64,000 nucleotides of DNA, taken from positions 186,001-250,000 of the forward strand of contig NZ_JBHULT010000008.1 in the NCBI RefSeq assembly GCF_042684505.1, in the 5' to 3' direction. Shown piece by piece: positions 34,880 to 43,209 of the stretch (positions are counted from its first letter, which is position 1; each line of letters starts with the position of its first letter). Source of the stretch: Salinimicrobium flavum (GTDB lineage Bacteria; Bacteroidota; Bacteroidia; Flavobacteriales; Flavobacteriaceae). Below the pieces are notes generated by a model. The model searched no databases and was not told the origin of the DNA. It was given only the letters and a program-made list of their open reading frames with translations. The translations under genes and the position numbers were made by a program.

Positions 34880-35632
34880 TTAAATAGCCTGCACAATACT
34901 AAGAAAATCTTCGGCTTTTAAACTGGCGCCTCCAATTAGTCCGCCATCTACATCTTCTTTGGCAAAAATTTCCTCTGCATTTCCCGGTTTCACACTGCCA
35001 CCGTATAAAATGGCAACCTGGTTAGCTATCTCCTCTCCAGATTTTTCTGAAACGGTCTTTCTTATAAAGGCGTGCATTTCCTGCGCCTGCTCAGGAGAAG
35101 CAGTTTCCCCTGTCCCAATTGCCCATACCGGTTCATAGGCAATCACAATCTTGTCCCATGCGTTTGTCGGGATGTGGAAAAGACCTTTTTCAAGTTGAGT
35201 TTTAACCACATTAAAGTGATTTTTACTTTTCCTGTCATTGAGTTCTTCGCCACAACAAAAGATCACTTCCATGTTATTTTTTAAAGCCGCATCAACTTTT
35301 TTCGCAAGAAGCTCATCTGTTTCCTTATAGATCGCCCTACGCTCGCTATGACCAAGAATAACGGTTTTCACACCCACGCTGGTGAGCATTTGAGCAGAAA
35401 CCTCCCCGGTGAAAGCCCCACTCTCATTTTCGTTCATATTCTGCGCTGCCACCTCAACAGATGTCTCACGCAAGGATTCAAAAGCATGGTAAAGATTGGT
35501 GAACGACGGAGCGACAATCACCCTCACTCCCCCACCACCAGACCAGTTATTCTTAATCTTGCTCAACAGATCTTCTGCCTGGGCAAGGTCATTGTTCATT
35601 TTCCAGTTTCCGGCTACTATTTTATCTCTCAT
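34880..35632 (-). CDS. tpiA: Triosephosphate isomerase
   Basis: 250 residues, complete. The N-terminal GNWKMN contains the catalytic lysine, the catalytic histidine is in VILGHSERRAIY, and the catalytic glutamate is in IVIAYEPVWAIGTG. The phosphate-binding loop is AILYGGSVKPGNAEE. It interconverts dihydroxyacetone phosphate and glyceraldehyde 3-phosphate in glycolysis. It is followed at 12 bp by prmA and preceded by the DoxX-like gene 209 bp upstream. Confidence 0.96.
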   Translation of the reverse strand: MRDKIVAGNWKMNNDLAQAEDLLSKIKNNWSGGGGVRVIVAPSFTNLYHAFESLRETSVEVAAQNMNENESGAFTGEVSAQMLTSVGVKTVILGHSERRAIYKETDELLAKKVDAALKNNMEVIFCCGEELNDRKSKNHFNVVKTQLEKGLFHIPTNAWDKIVIAYEPVWAIGTGETASPEQAQEMHAFIRKTVSEKSGEEIANQVAILYGGSVKPGNAEEIFAKEDVDGGLIGGASLKAEDFLSIVQAI

Positions 35633-35841
35633 AATCAGGTTTTTAAAAGGATAATATAAAATTCATTTTTTGGAGGCTTAGCTAAAAGTTTCCTAAAAAA
35701 GAAAGTTATTTTGATCTGTTAGGAATAATGGAGCACACAGCTTCCCGGGGATTTTATCCCGCGAATGCAAATATAAAGATAAGGCAGGAAAGAAAGGAAG
35801 ATTCACCTGCTCTATTAAAGAGATTACCGCAAAATATCCTT

Positions 35842-36936
35842 TTAAAGTTCCAGCTTTTCGGAATCGTTCCAGTGCAGTTTTTGAACAATAGTTCCTTTTC
35901 TCAATTTAACGATCCCGGGATTACTTCTTATGACCGTCTTTAAAGCGGTTTCATCGCTAAAATAAAAATCAAGATCAAGTCCATATTCCTGGTTGGCCTG
36001 CTCTTTGAGCTCTTCTCCCGAAGCCGAAAGTCCGATCACACGGTAACCCTGACTACGGGCTTTTTCGACCACCTGTTTCATCTTTTCCATTCCCTCTGTC
36101 TCGCTTCTTCCAAGACTGTAGGCAATGATCATGAGCAGCTTATCTTCCTGCAAGATCTCTGAAGTGTAATCCTTCCCGTCTTTTTCAATTGAGAAGTCAT
36201 GAATGGGAGGCTCATAACCTTTAGTTACCAGTTCTGTCTCCACTCCTATGAATTCTCCATCAACGGCAGGATAAGAACCCGAGGTGGTATATATCTTCTC
36301 TTCTCCATTCACCTTAAACTTCCAGTTATAATCATAGACCGATTCCGGAGCCCCTTCAGGCACATTCATTGCCTCCTCTATGTTCGTTCCCACTTTATAA
36401 GCCCTGAAGTCAATAAGAGGCAGGTGCATCAATACGTAATAGGCAAAAAGAAAGCTTAGCATAAATGACAGAAAAACGATCCAGCGATGCGAGGCTTTGG
36501 CAAAATATGGGTTAATATATTTCCGATTAAAGAAAAGGATCAGGATAAGTACAAATAGTATAACATCTTTATAGAAAGACTGCCAGGGAGTGAGAGGAAT
36601 GGCATCCCCAAAACAACCGCAATCTGTTACTTTATTATAATAAGCGGAGTAAAAGGTCAAAAAGGTAAAGAACACGATCATTAACAGCAGTGCCCAGGTA
36701 GTGAATTTGGGGAGATAACCAATAAGAAGCATGATCCCCACTACCAGTTCAAACACCACCAGCAGGATAGCAATGACCAGCGCGAAAGGGGCAAGAAATT
36801 CCAAATCAAGAACAGAAGGACTAAAATATTCTTCCAGTTTAAAGGAAAATCCAATGGGATCATTAAGTTTTACAAATCCTGAAAAAATAAAAAGTATTCC
36901 AACGACCCATCTGGCAAAACCTACAAGTATTTTCAT
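35842..36936 (-). CDS. DoxX/MauE-like membrane protein with C-terminal thioredoxin-like domain (BT_3928 type)
   Basis: 364 residues. The first half is a four-helix DoxX/MauE-type membrane unit (FARWVVGILFIFSGFVKLNDP, VVGIMLLIGYLP) with the characteristic DCGCFGD motif after helix three. A second half (about 180-364) looks like a thioredoxin/AhpC-type domain lacking a CxxC pair (LLMIIAYSLGRSETEG; YRVIGLSASGEELKEQ). The family is widespread in Bacteroidota, commonly near tpiA and DUF1599 genes. It may handle disulfide or quinone redox at the membrane. It starts 14 bp after the DUF1599 stop. Confidence 0.82.
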   Translation of the reverse strand: MKILVGFARWVVGILFIFSGFVKLNDPIGFSFKLEEYFSPSVLDLEFLAPFALVIAILLVVFELVVGIMLLIGYLPKFTTWALLLMIVFFTFLTFYSAYYNKVTDCGCFGDAIPLTPWQSFYKDVILFVLILILFFNRKYINPYFAKASHRWIVFLSFMLSFLFAYYVLMHLPLIDFRAYKVGTNIEEAMNVPEGAPESVYDYNWKFKVNGEEKIYTTSGSYPAVDGEFIGVETELVTKGYEPPIHDFSIEKDGKDYTSEILQEDKLLMIIAYSLGRSETEGMEKMKQVVEKARSQGYRVIGLSASGEELKEQANQEYGLDLDFYFSDETALKTVIRSNPGIVKLRKGTIVQKLHWNDSEKLEL

Positions 36937-36950
36937 GCTGTTCTTTTTAG

Positions 36951-37508
36951 TTATGATCTGCTTAATTCGCTATTCTCATTAATATGTATCAGGGCAAAAA
37001 TGGCGTAATTGATCATATCTTCATAATTCGCACTTATTCCTTCACTTACCAGGGTCTTGCCTTTATTATCTTCTATTTGTTTAATTCTCAATAGCTTCTG
37101 AAGGATCAGATCTGTAAGGGAGCTAACCCTCATATCCCGCCAGGCCTCGCCATAGTCGTGGTTCTTATCTTCCATAAGGCTTTTGGTATCCCCGATAACC
37201 TTATCATAAAGTTCTGCCACTTCTTCGGAAGTAAGATCGGGTTGGGCAGCCACTCCTTTTTCCAGCTGAATTAAGGCCATCACCGAATAATTGATAATGC
37301 CAATGAACTCAGGCACCTCCCCCTCATCAACTTTTCGCATTTGGTTTTCCTGAAGGCTTCGAATTCTCTGGGCCTTGATAAAGATCTGATCTGTAAGGGA
37401 GGGCAATCTAAGAATACGCCATGCACAACCGTAATCTTTCATTTTATTCATAAACAAAGTGCGGCATTCCTCTACCACCGCATCATATTGTGCTGAAGTA
37501 TCCTTCAT
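36951..37508 (-). CDS. DUF1599 family protein
   Basis: 185 residues containing two similar halves: MKDYGCAWRILRLPSLTDQI and KNHDYGEAWRDMRVSSLTDL, each followed by a helix QKLLRIKQIE-like segment. This internal duplication is the DUF1599 pattern. The fold is probably all-alpha with a conserved nucleotide-like pocket, reminiscent of the MazG/dUTPase helical type, but no reaction is established. It is the first gene of the clpS-tpiA series on the minus strand and divergent from folP. Confidence 0.85.
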   Translation of the reverse strand: MKDTSAQYDAVVEECRTLFMNKMKDYGCAWRILRLPSLTDQIFIKAQRIRSLQENQMRKVDEGEVPEFIGIINYSVMALIQLEKGVAAQPDLTSEEVAELYDKVIGDTKSLMEDKNHDYGEAWRDMRVSSLTDLILQKLLRIKQIEDNKGKTLVSEGISANYEDMINYAIFALIHINENSELSRS

Positions 37509-37554
37509 AAAAACAGGTTATTTGCGTAAATTTCGCTGAAATATTTCGATTTGT

Positions 37555-37562
37555 CAAAGTTA
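37555..37562 (-). promoter_or_regulatory. Candidate -7 element for the DUF1599-tpiA series
   Basis: On the minus strand TAACTTTG fits TAnnTTTG, 47 bp before the ATG at 37508. No convincing -33 element was found. Confidence 0.35.
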
Positions 37563-37592
37563 ATTTTTCCATTCAAAAATCATAACCATTAA

Positions 37593-38417
37593 ATGTACAT
37601 CAATTGTAAAGGCAGATTAATTGATCTTTCCACCCCCAAAGTGATGGGAATTCTCAACGTCACCCCAGACTCTTTTTATGATGGTGGCCGCCGGAAAACA
37701 AAAATGGATTTCCTGCTGCACGCTGAAAAAATGCTGAAAGAAGGAGCTACTTTCATTGATGTGGGTGCCTATAGCAGCCGGCCGGGAGCAATTGATATTT
37801 CAGAAGAGGAAGAAATTGACAGGATACTTCCGGTTGTGGAATCATTGGTAGGGAATTTTCCTGACATCCTTTTGTCTGTCGACACCTTCCGAAGCATTGT
37901 TGCAAAAAGAAGTATTGAAGCAGGAGCAGCCATGATAAACGATATTTCAGCCGGCAACCTGGATAAAGCAATGATGAAGACCGTGGCGAATCTCCAGGTG
38001 CCATATATTCTCATGCACATGCGCGGCACGCCGCAGAACATGAAGGATCTTAATGAATATGATGACCTTGTGGAGGATGTTCTTTTCTACTTTTCAGAAA
38101 AAATTTCAGAAGCAAGAGATCACGGCATCAATGACCTCATCGTAGATCCCGGTTTTGGATTTTCAAAGAACATCTCCCAGAATTTTGAACTGCTTTCCCG
38201 CCTTGAGCTATTGCAAAAGCTGAATTTACCGGTATTATCTGCCCTTTCCAGAAAGTCACTTATTTATAAGACATTCCAAACCACGCCTGATGAAGCCCTT
38301 AACGGAACAACTGTTCTCAATACCATATCCCTTTTGAAAGGTGCAAAGATCCTTAGGGTGCACGATGTAAAGGAAGCAGTGGAATGCGTGAAATTAGTGG
38401 GCCGCATGGAAAACTAA
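37593..38417 (+). CDS. folP: Dihydropteroate synthase
   Basis: 274 residues. The signature GILNVTPDSFYDGG opens the TIM barrel, then IDVGAYSSRPGA, a substrate loop typical of the family, INDISAG and HMRGTPQNM for pterin binding, and IVDPGFGFSKN. It joins p-aminobenzoate to the pterin pyrophosphate in folate synthesis, in the cytoplasm. Divergent from the DUF1599 gene by 84 bp. It is followed by cdaA at 37 bp on the same strand, the usual Bacteroidota order, so they may be cotranscribed. Confidence 0.95.
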   Translation: MYINCKGRLIDLSTPKVMGILNVTPDSFYDGGRRKTKMDFLLHAEKMLKEGATFIDVGAYSSRPGAIDISEEEEIDRILPVVESLVGNFPDILLSVDTFRSIVAKRSIEAGAAMINDISAGNLDKAMMKTVANLQVPYILMHMRGTPQNMKDLNEYDDLVEDVLFYFSEKISEARDHGINDLIVDPGFGFSKNISQNFELLSRLELLQKLNLPVLSALSRKSLIYKTFQTTPDEALNGTTVLNTISLLKGAKILRVHDVKEAVECVKLVGRMEN

Positions 38418-38454
38418 CCCAGTTTTTTTTACATTTACCAAAAAGCAACCTACT

Positions 38455-39228
38455 TTGGAATTTTTAGACCTTCGTATTCTCGATATTGTTGATATTGTTC
38501 TTATTGCGGCCCTGCTCTATTATCTGTACAAACTGGTAAAAGGCACGGTTGCGGTCAACATTTTTATTGGGATCGTGATCATTTATTTTGTGTGGAAGCT
38601 CACTCAGCTGTTGCGCATGGAAATGTTGAGCAATGTACTGGGAGAGTTCATTGGGGTTGGAATGTTCGCGCTGATTGTCGTTTTTCAGCAGGAGATCAGG
38701 AAATTCCTGTTGATGATAGGTTCTACGAACTTTGCCAGGAGAAGACGTTTTCTCCAAACCCTGAAGCTTATCAAAGACGATCTGGAAACCCCGAATGATG
38801 TGGAAGCAATAGTTCGTGCTTGTGAGAATATGGGGAAAACCAATACGGGAGCACTTATTGTGATCCAGAAAAGTACCAGCCTTGATTTTGTTAAGAATTC
38901 AGGAGATGCAATGAAGGTACAGGTCAACCAACCCATTATAGAATCTATTTTTTATAAGAACAGTATTCTTCATGACGGGGCGATAATCATTGAAGACAAT
39001 TATATCACCGCTACAAGGGTTGTGTTACCCGTCTCCAACGACAGGACCATTCCCTTGAGATTTGGGCTGCGTCACCGTGCCGCCGTAGGGATAACTGAAA
39101 AAACTGATGCGGTTGCACTGGTGGTGAGTGAAGAGACCGGGCAGATCTCCTATTTAAAAGATGGGGAATTTGTCATGTTTGACGGCAAAGAAGATCTTAT
39201 TCAAAAACTTAAGGCAGACCTGGTGTAG
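38455..39228 (+). CDS. cdaA: Diadenylate cyclase CdaA
   Basis: 257 residues. Three N-terminal membrane helices (DIVLIAALLYYLYKLV, VNIFIGIVIIYFVWKL, FIGVGMFALIVVF) precede the DisA_N catalytic domain with the diagnostic motifs LHDGAIII and RHRAAVGITE. It makes c-di-AMP from two ATP at the membrane, a signal for potassium and osmotic state. The start is a TTG (38455); no ATG is available at the right place. It follows folP closely and ends 6 bp before the stop of the convergent ABC exporter gene. Confidence 0.94.
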   Translation: MEFLDLRILDIVDIVLIAALLYYLYKLVKGTVAVNIFIGIVIIYFVWKLTQLLRMEMLSNVLGEFIGVGMFALIVVFQQEIRKFLLMIGSTNFARRRRFLQTLKLIKDDLETPNDVEAIVRACENMGKTNTGALIVIQKSTSLDFVKNSGDAMKVQVNQPIIESIFYKNSILHDGAIIIEDNYITATRVVLPVSNDRTIPLRFGLRHRAAVGITEKTDAVALVVSEETGQISYLKDGEFVMFDGKEDLIQKLKADLV

Positions 39229-39234
39229 CCCCTT

Positions 39235-41007
39235 TTACAAAGTCTCTTCCTCCTGCATGAATTGTACCTCGTAGAGATTTTTATAGTACCCGTTCTCCTT
39301 CTGAAGCAGTTCTTTGTGAGTACCGGTTTCTACGATCATTCCTGCATCCATTACCAGAATTTTATCGGCTTTTTTAACAGTAGCAAGCCTGTGGGCGATC
39401 ACTATGGAAGTCCGTCCCCGGGTTATCTTATCTGTCGCTTCCTGGATCAACTGTTCACTGTAGGAGTCTACAGATGAAGTGGCCTCATCGAGAACCAGGA
39501 TACTAGGATTACTAACATAAGCTCTTAAAAATGCGATCAACTGGCGTTGTCCTGAAGAAAGCATTACTCCCCGCTCTTTTACGTTATAATCATAGCCGCC
39601 GGGAAGACTTGAGATAAACTCATGAACCCCAATTTCCTTGGCTGCCTCTATCACAGTTTCGCGTGTGATAGAGGGATCATTTAGCGTAATATTATTAAGT
39701 ATGGTATCAGCAAACAGGAAAACATCCTGCAGCACAATGGCGATCTGTGCCCTTAGGGATCTTAAAGTAATATCCCTTGCATCGATCCCATCTAACAGGA
39801 TCCTGCCGCTATTGATCTCATAGGAGCGGTTAAGCAGATTGATGATCGTGGATTTACCGGCACCTGTGGCCCCGACGATGGCTACGGTTTCGCCTTTATT
39901 AGCCTTAAAGGAAACCCCTTTTAGCACCTCTTCGTCATCAATGTAACTGAAATGCACCTTTTCGAATTCAATTTCCCCTTCCAGATGTTCTATTTCCAGA
40001 GTACCATTATCGGCAATGGAAGCTTTGGTATCCAGCACTCCAAAAACCCGGTTTGCGGCAACCATTCCCATTTGCAGGGTATTGAATTTATCGGCGATCT
40101 GCCGCAAAGGCCTGAAGAGCATCTGGCTTAATTCAATGAAGGCAACTATAACCCCCAAAGTGACGGCTTCACTTCCGGCCATCACCCTAAGGCCGCCATA
40201 CCAAACGATCAACCCAATGGTTATGGAAGTCGCCATCTCGGCGATGGGGAAGAAAATGGAGTTGTACCACACCGTCTTGATCCAACCTTTACGGTGTTTA
40301 TCATTTATTTCCTTGAACCGCTCAAACTCCTTTTTTTCACGGGTAAAGATCTGCACGATCTTCATTCCCGTGATCCTTTCCTGCACAAAAGTATTGAGGT
40401 TCGCTACCTGGGTACGCACCTCTTCAAAGGCAAGTTTCATCTTCTTTTGAAAGACCCGGGTCGCATATAAAATAAATGGCAGCACCACCAGTACAAGCAA
40501 AGTTAGCCTCCAGCTTTGGTAAAACATGAACCCTAAAACCACCAGCATTTTTAAAAGATCACTTATGATCATGAAGAGCCCCTGGCTAAAGATACTGGCA
40601 ATAGTCTCAATATCACTTACAGCCCTGGTAACCAATCTACCTACTGCCGAGTTGTCAAAATATTTCATTTTGAACTGCAGCATATGCTCAAACAGGTTCA
40701 CCCTTAGATCCCTGATCACTTCCTGTCCCAGCCAGTTGGCGTAGTAGATGAACAAAAACTGAAAGATCACTTCCAGAAAAAGAACACCGGCCATAAGCCC
40801 AATGTAGAACAGCAGTTGGTCATTATCTTGTGGAACTATGGAATCATCGATGGTAACCTGTAGTAAAAAAGGTCTGAGAACTGCGAAAATTGACAGGAGA
40901 ATAGCCGCGATAGCCACAAAATAGAAGGTCATTTTGTAGGCAGCGGTATATTCAAGAAGTCTCCTGAACAATTTAAAATCAAATGCGTTTCCCGATGATG
41001 CAGCCAT
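39235..41007 (-). CDS. ABC exporter, MsbA/McjD-like fused permease-ATPase
   Basis: 590 residues. Six transmembrane helices (FYFVAIAAILLSIFAVLRPF ... LMAGVLFLEVIFQFLFIYYA) precede an ATPase with Walker A VGATGAGKSTIINLL, Q-loop region IVLQDVFLFADTIL, signature LSSGQRQLIAFLRA, Walker B ILVLDEATSSVDS and H-loop VIAHRLATVKKADKI. It is probably an exporter of lipids or drugs at the inner membrane; MsbA itself is not certain. The start overlaps the truA stop by one base (TAATG), indicating coupled translation. The two genes share no functional link otherwise. Confidence 0.9.
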   Translation of the reverse strand: MAASSGNAFDFKLFRRLLEYTAAYKMTFYFVAIAAILLSIFAVLRPFLLQVTIDDSIVPQDNDQLLFYIGLMAGVLFLEVIFQFLFIYYANWLGQEVIRDLRVNLFEHMLQFKMKYFDNSAVGRLVTRAVSDIETIASIFSQGLFMIISDLLKMLVVLGFMFYQSWRLTLLVLVVLPFILYATRVFQKKMKLAFEEVRTQVANLNTFVQERITGMKIVQIFTREKKEFERFKEINDKHRKGWIKTVWYNSIFFPIAEMATSITIGLIVWYGGLRVMAGSEAVTLGVIVAFIELSQMLFRPLRQIADKFNTLQMGMVAANRVFGVLDTKASIADNGTLEIEHLEGEIEFEKVHFSYIDDEEVLKGVSFKANKGETVAIVGATGAGKSTIINLLNRSYEINSGRILLDGIDARDITLRSLRAQIAIVLQDVFLFADTILNNITLNDPSITRETVIEAAKEIGVHEFISSLPGGYDYNVKERGVMLSSGQRQLIAFLRAYVSNPSILVLDEATSSVDSYSEQLIQEATDKITRGRTSIVIAHRLATVKKADKILVMDAGMIVETGTHKELLQKENGYYKNLYEVQFMQEEETL

Positions 41008-41747
41008 TAAATAAAAATTCTGTTTGGGTATTCTATTTTGGTTAAAAATAATCCGTGCGCAGGAACTGATGCCCCTGCCTCACTTCTGTTTTCGCTTTTT
41101 ATGATCTCGTGCATGGCATCCACTTCAATTTTTCCAAGTCCAATTTGCAGCAAGGTTCCCACAATGGCCCGCACCATATTTCTTAGAAATCTATCAGCCT
41201 TTATATGGAAGACCAGGCTATTTTCTGTCTGTTCCCAATAAGCGTGGAAGATCTCACAATTATAGGTCCTTACATCTGTGCGTGATCTGGAGAAACATTT
41301 AAAGTTAGAATATTTCATAAGTACCAATGCGCCTTCATTCATTTTTTCAACATTCAGTTCCCGCTTCACCCAATAGGCAGTATCTGTTGCGAAAACATCT
41401 TTTTTCTGCACAATATAATATTCATAGCTGCGGGAAACAGCATCAAACCGTGCATGTGCATCTAAATTGACCGGTAAAACATCTACCGCAGCGATGTCTT
41501 CTGGAAGCAGGGAATTAAGCCTGAAGACCAGGTCTTTCCCAGGGTCCTCTTCGGCATCAAAATGAGCGAAGATCTGCCTTGCATGTACTCCGGCGTCGGT
41601 TCTTCCCGCTCCAACAATTTCAACAGGTCTCTGAAACAGGATTCCTAACCCGTTTTCAACTGTTTCCTGAACTGAAGGTGCATTAGGCTGTCGTTGCCAG
41701 CCATGATAAGCTTTTCCGAAGTAAGCCAGCTCCAAAAAATATCTCAA
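41007..41747 (-). CDS. truA: tRNA pseudouridine(38-40) synthase
   Basis: 246 residues. The fold begins directly with MRYFLELAYFGKAYHGWQRQ. The catalytic aspartate is in GAGRTDAGVHARQI, and the later KADRFLRNMVRAIVGTLLQI supports RNA binding. It modifies the anticodon arm of several tRNAs. The start is a TTG at 41745-41747; no ATG upstream fits the family length. It overlaps the ABC gene start by one base. Confidence 0.94.
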   Translation of the reverse strand: MRYFLELAYFGKAYHGWQRQPNAPSVQETVENGLGILFQRPVEIVGAGRTDAGVHARQIFAHFDAEEDPGKDLVFRLNSLLPEDIAAVDVLPVNLDAHARFDAVSRSYEYYIVQKKDVFATDTAYWVKRELNVEKMNEGALVLMKYSNFKCFSRSRTDVRTYNCEIFHAYWEQTENSLVFHIKADRFLRNMVRAIVGTLLQIGLGKIEVDAMHEIIKSENRSEAGASVPAHGLFLTKIEYPNRIFI

Positions 41748-41850
41748 TCTAAATTTTTACTTTTACGAATTAAGACACAAAGATAAGCCATTAAACACAA
41801 CTGCCCTTTTCCAACTTGCTTAAGATTGTTAATCTCGTTATAAAAAACTC

Positions 41851-42345
41851 ATGAAAAAAATACTTCTGCTTAGTGACACTCACGGGCATTTAGATGAACG
41901 AATAAAAAGTTATGCTGCAGAAGCTGATGAAATATGGCATGCGGGGGACATAGGGTCTACCGGGGTAAGTGATGAGTTGAGAAAGATCAAACCGGTGCGT
42001 GCTGTTTATGGCAATATTGACGGTGCCGAGGTGAGAAAGGATTTTCCACTGAACAACAGGTTCAAATGTGAAGGGGTGGAAGTTTGGATCACTCACATAG
42101 GCGGATATCCGGGCAGGTATTCTCCGGCCGTAAAAGAAGAGATAAGACAAAATCCGCCACGGTTGTTCATAACGGGACATTCACACATTCTGAAGGTCAT
42201 GAACGACAAACGCCTGAACCTGCTGCACATGAATCCAGGAGCAGCTGGCAAACAAGGCTTTCACCAGGTAAGGACCATGCTTAGGTTCAAAATAGAAGGG
42301 GAGGAAATAAAAGACCTGGAGGTAATAGAACTGGGCAAACGGTAG
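41851..42345 (+). CDS. YfcE-like metallophosphoesterase
   Basis: 164 residues. The metal sites are visible: LLLSDTHGHLDE (motif I), WHAGDIGS (motif II), YGNIDGAEVR (motif III), WITHIGG and FITGHSHILKVMN with the histidines. This fits a small calcineurin-like phosphodiesterase of the YfcE/MJ0936 type. The natural substrate is not known. Divergent from truA by 103 bp. A gatatgagatg-type microsatellite lies just after its stop (42348-42377). Confidence 0.92.
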   Translation: MKKILLLSDTHGHLDERIKSYAAEADEIWHAGDIGSTGVSDELRKIKPVRAVYGNIDGAEVRKDFPLNNRFKCEGVEVWITHIGGYPGRYSPAVKEEIRQNPPRLFITGHSHILKVMNDKRLNLLHMNPGAAGKQGFHQVRTMLRFKIEGEEIKDLEVIELGKR

Positions 42346-42546
42346 AATAGATATGAGAAGTGAGATATGAGATGTGAGACCATTTAATTTCGCAGTCTGA
42401 AACACCGGAACCGAATATAAACCTCTCCGAAGAAGCATTTTTGGCTTGGCTTCTGAAATTGATGCTGAAACATCCATTAATAGTTACTGAATAAAGGCAT
42501 TTCAACGTATTATTAAAACGGCATTAGTTTCCTTCTGAAGTTATAC

Positions 42547-42580
42547 AAAAAAACCCGCAGCTTTCGCCGCGGGTTTTTAC
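42547..42580. terminator. Bidirectional terminator
   Basis: AAAAACCCGC followed by AGCTTTCGCC and GCGGGTTTTT. It lies between the phosphoesterase gene (ending 42345) and the DUF4293 gene (ending 42607), so it can serve both. Confidence 0.85.
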
Positions 42581-42606
42581 GCACTAATACTACTAAGATG
42601 AAAGGT

Positions 42607-43017
42607 TTAACGCAACCGGTCCACAGATTTTACGAGATCTTCATCCTTTTTGATGGCCTTATTGGCCAGCACTAAAAAAACGATAGAAATAACTGGAATC
42701 ACCATCCCAATACCTTTCTCAGAGATGTTACTCTCTCCAGATATGTTTAGGGACCAATACACGAATAATCCTAGTAAAATTAAGTTTAATACTATATTTA
42801 GACGCCCCAGTACAAACTGCAGCTTCCTGTTCTTAAATAAAAAAATCGCCACTAAAGAAAGAAGAGCCGAAAACAAGGTTAAACCCAGAACCAGTAATAC
42901 ATCTTCTACAAATACAGGTTGACCGGCAAGATCTTTACCTAATTCAAAAATAAATATCAAACCGGCACTTGAAAGTGCCGCCAAAAAAAGATAGATTGTT
43001 TGAATTCGTTGTAACAT
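42607..43017 (-). CDS. DUF4293 family membrane protein
   Basis: 136 residues, four membrane helices: TIYLFLAALSSAGLIFIFELG, LLVLGLTLFSALLSLVAIFLF, LGRLNIVLNLILLGLFVYWS and GMVIPVISIVFLVLANKAI. The starting MLQRIQTIYLF motif and the end AIKKDEDLVKSVDRLR are typical of the family, which occurs in Bacteroidota with no known role. The gene stands before rho, divergent by about 190 bp. Inner membrane location is predicted. Confidence 0.88.
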   Translation of the reverse strand: MLQRIQTIYLFLAALSSAGLIFIFELGKDLAGQPVFVEDVLLVLGLTLFSALLSLVAIFLFKNRKLQFVLGRLNIVLNLILLGLFVYWSLNISGESNISEKGIGMVIPVISIVFLVLANKAIKKDEDLVKSVDRLR

Positions 43018-43209
43018 ATTTCCTTACTGGTGGCACAAAAATAAAAGATTCTTTTTAGAAACCATATCTTAAATATTAAAATAAAATTGTATAATTGCAA
43101 TATCATTACGTAACCAATTCAACAAGGGTTACTTAGACTCCAATTATTTTTTCGATTCTTCCTCGAGAAGGTTAAAGAAACCAAAGACAAACTTTATTCA
43201 AAACCATTC

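Noticed and set aside
42348..42377. GATATGAGATG-type microsatellite
   Set aside because: Short, low complexity and common in related genomes; no further signal around it.
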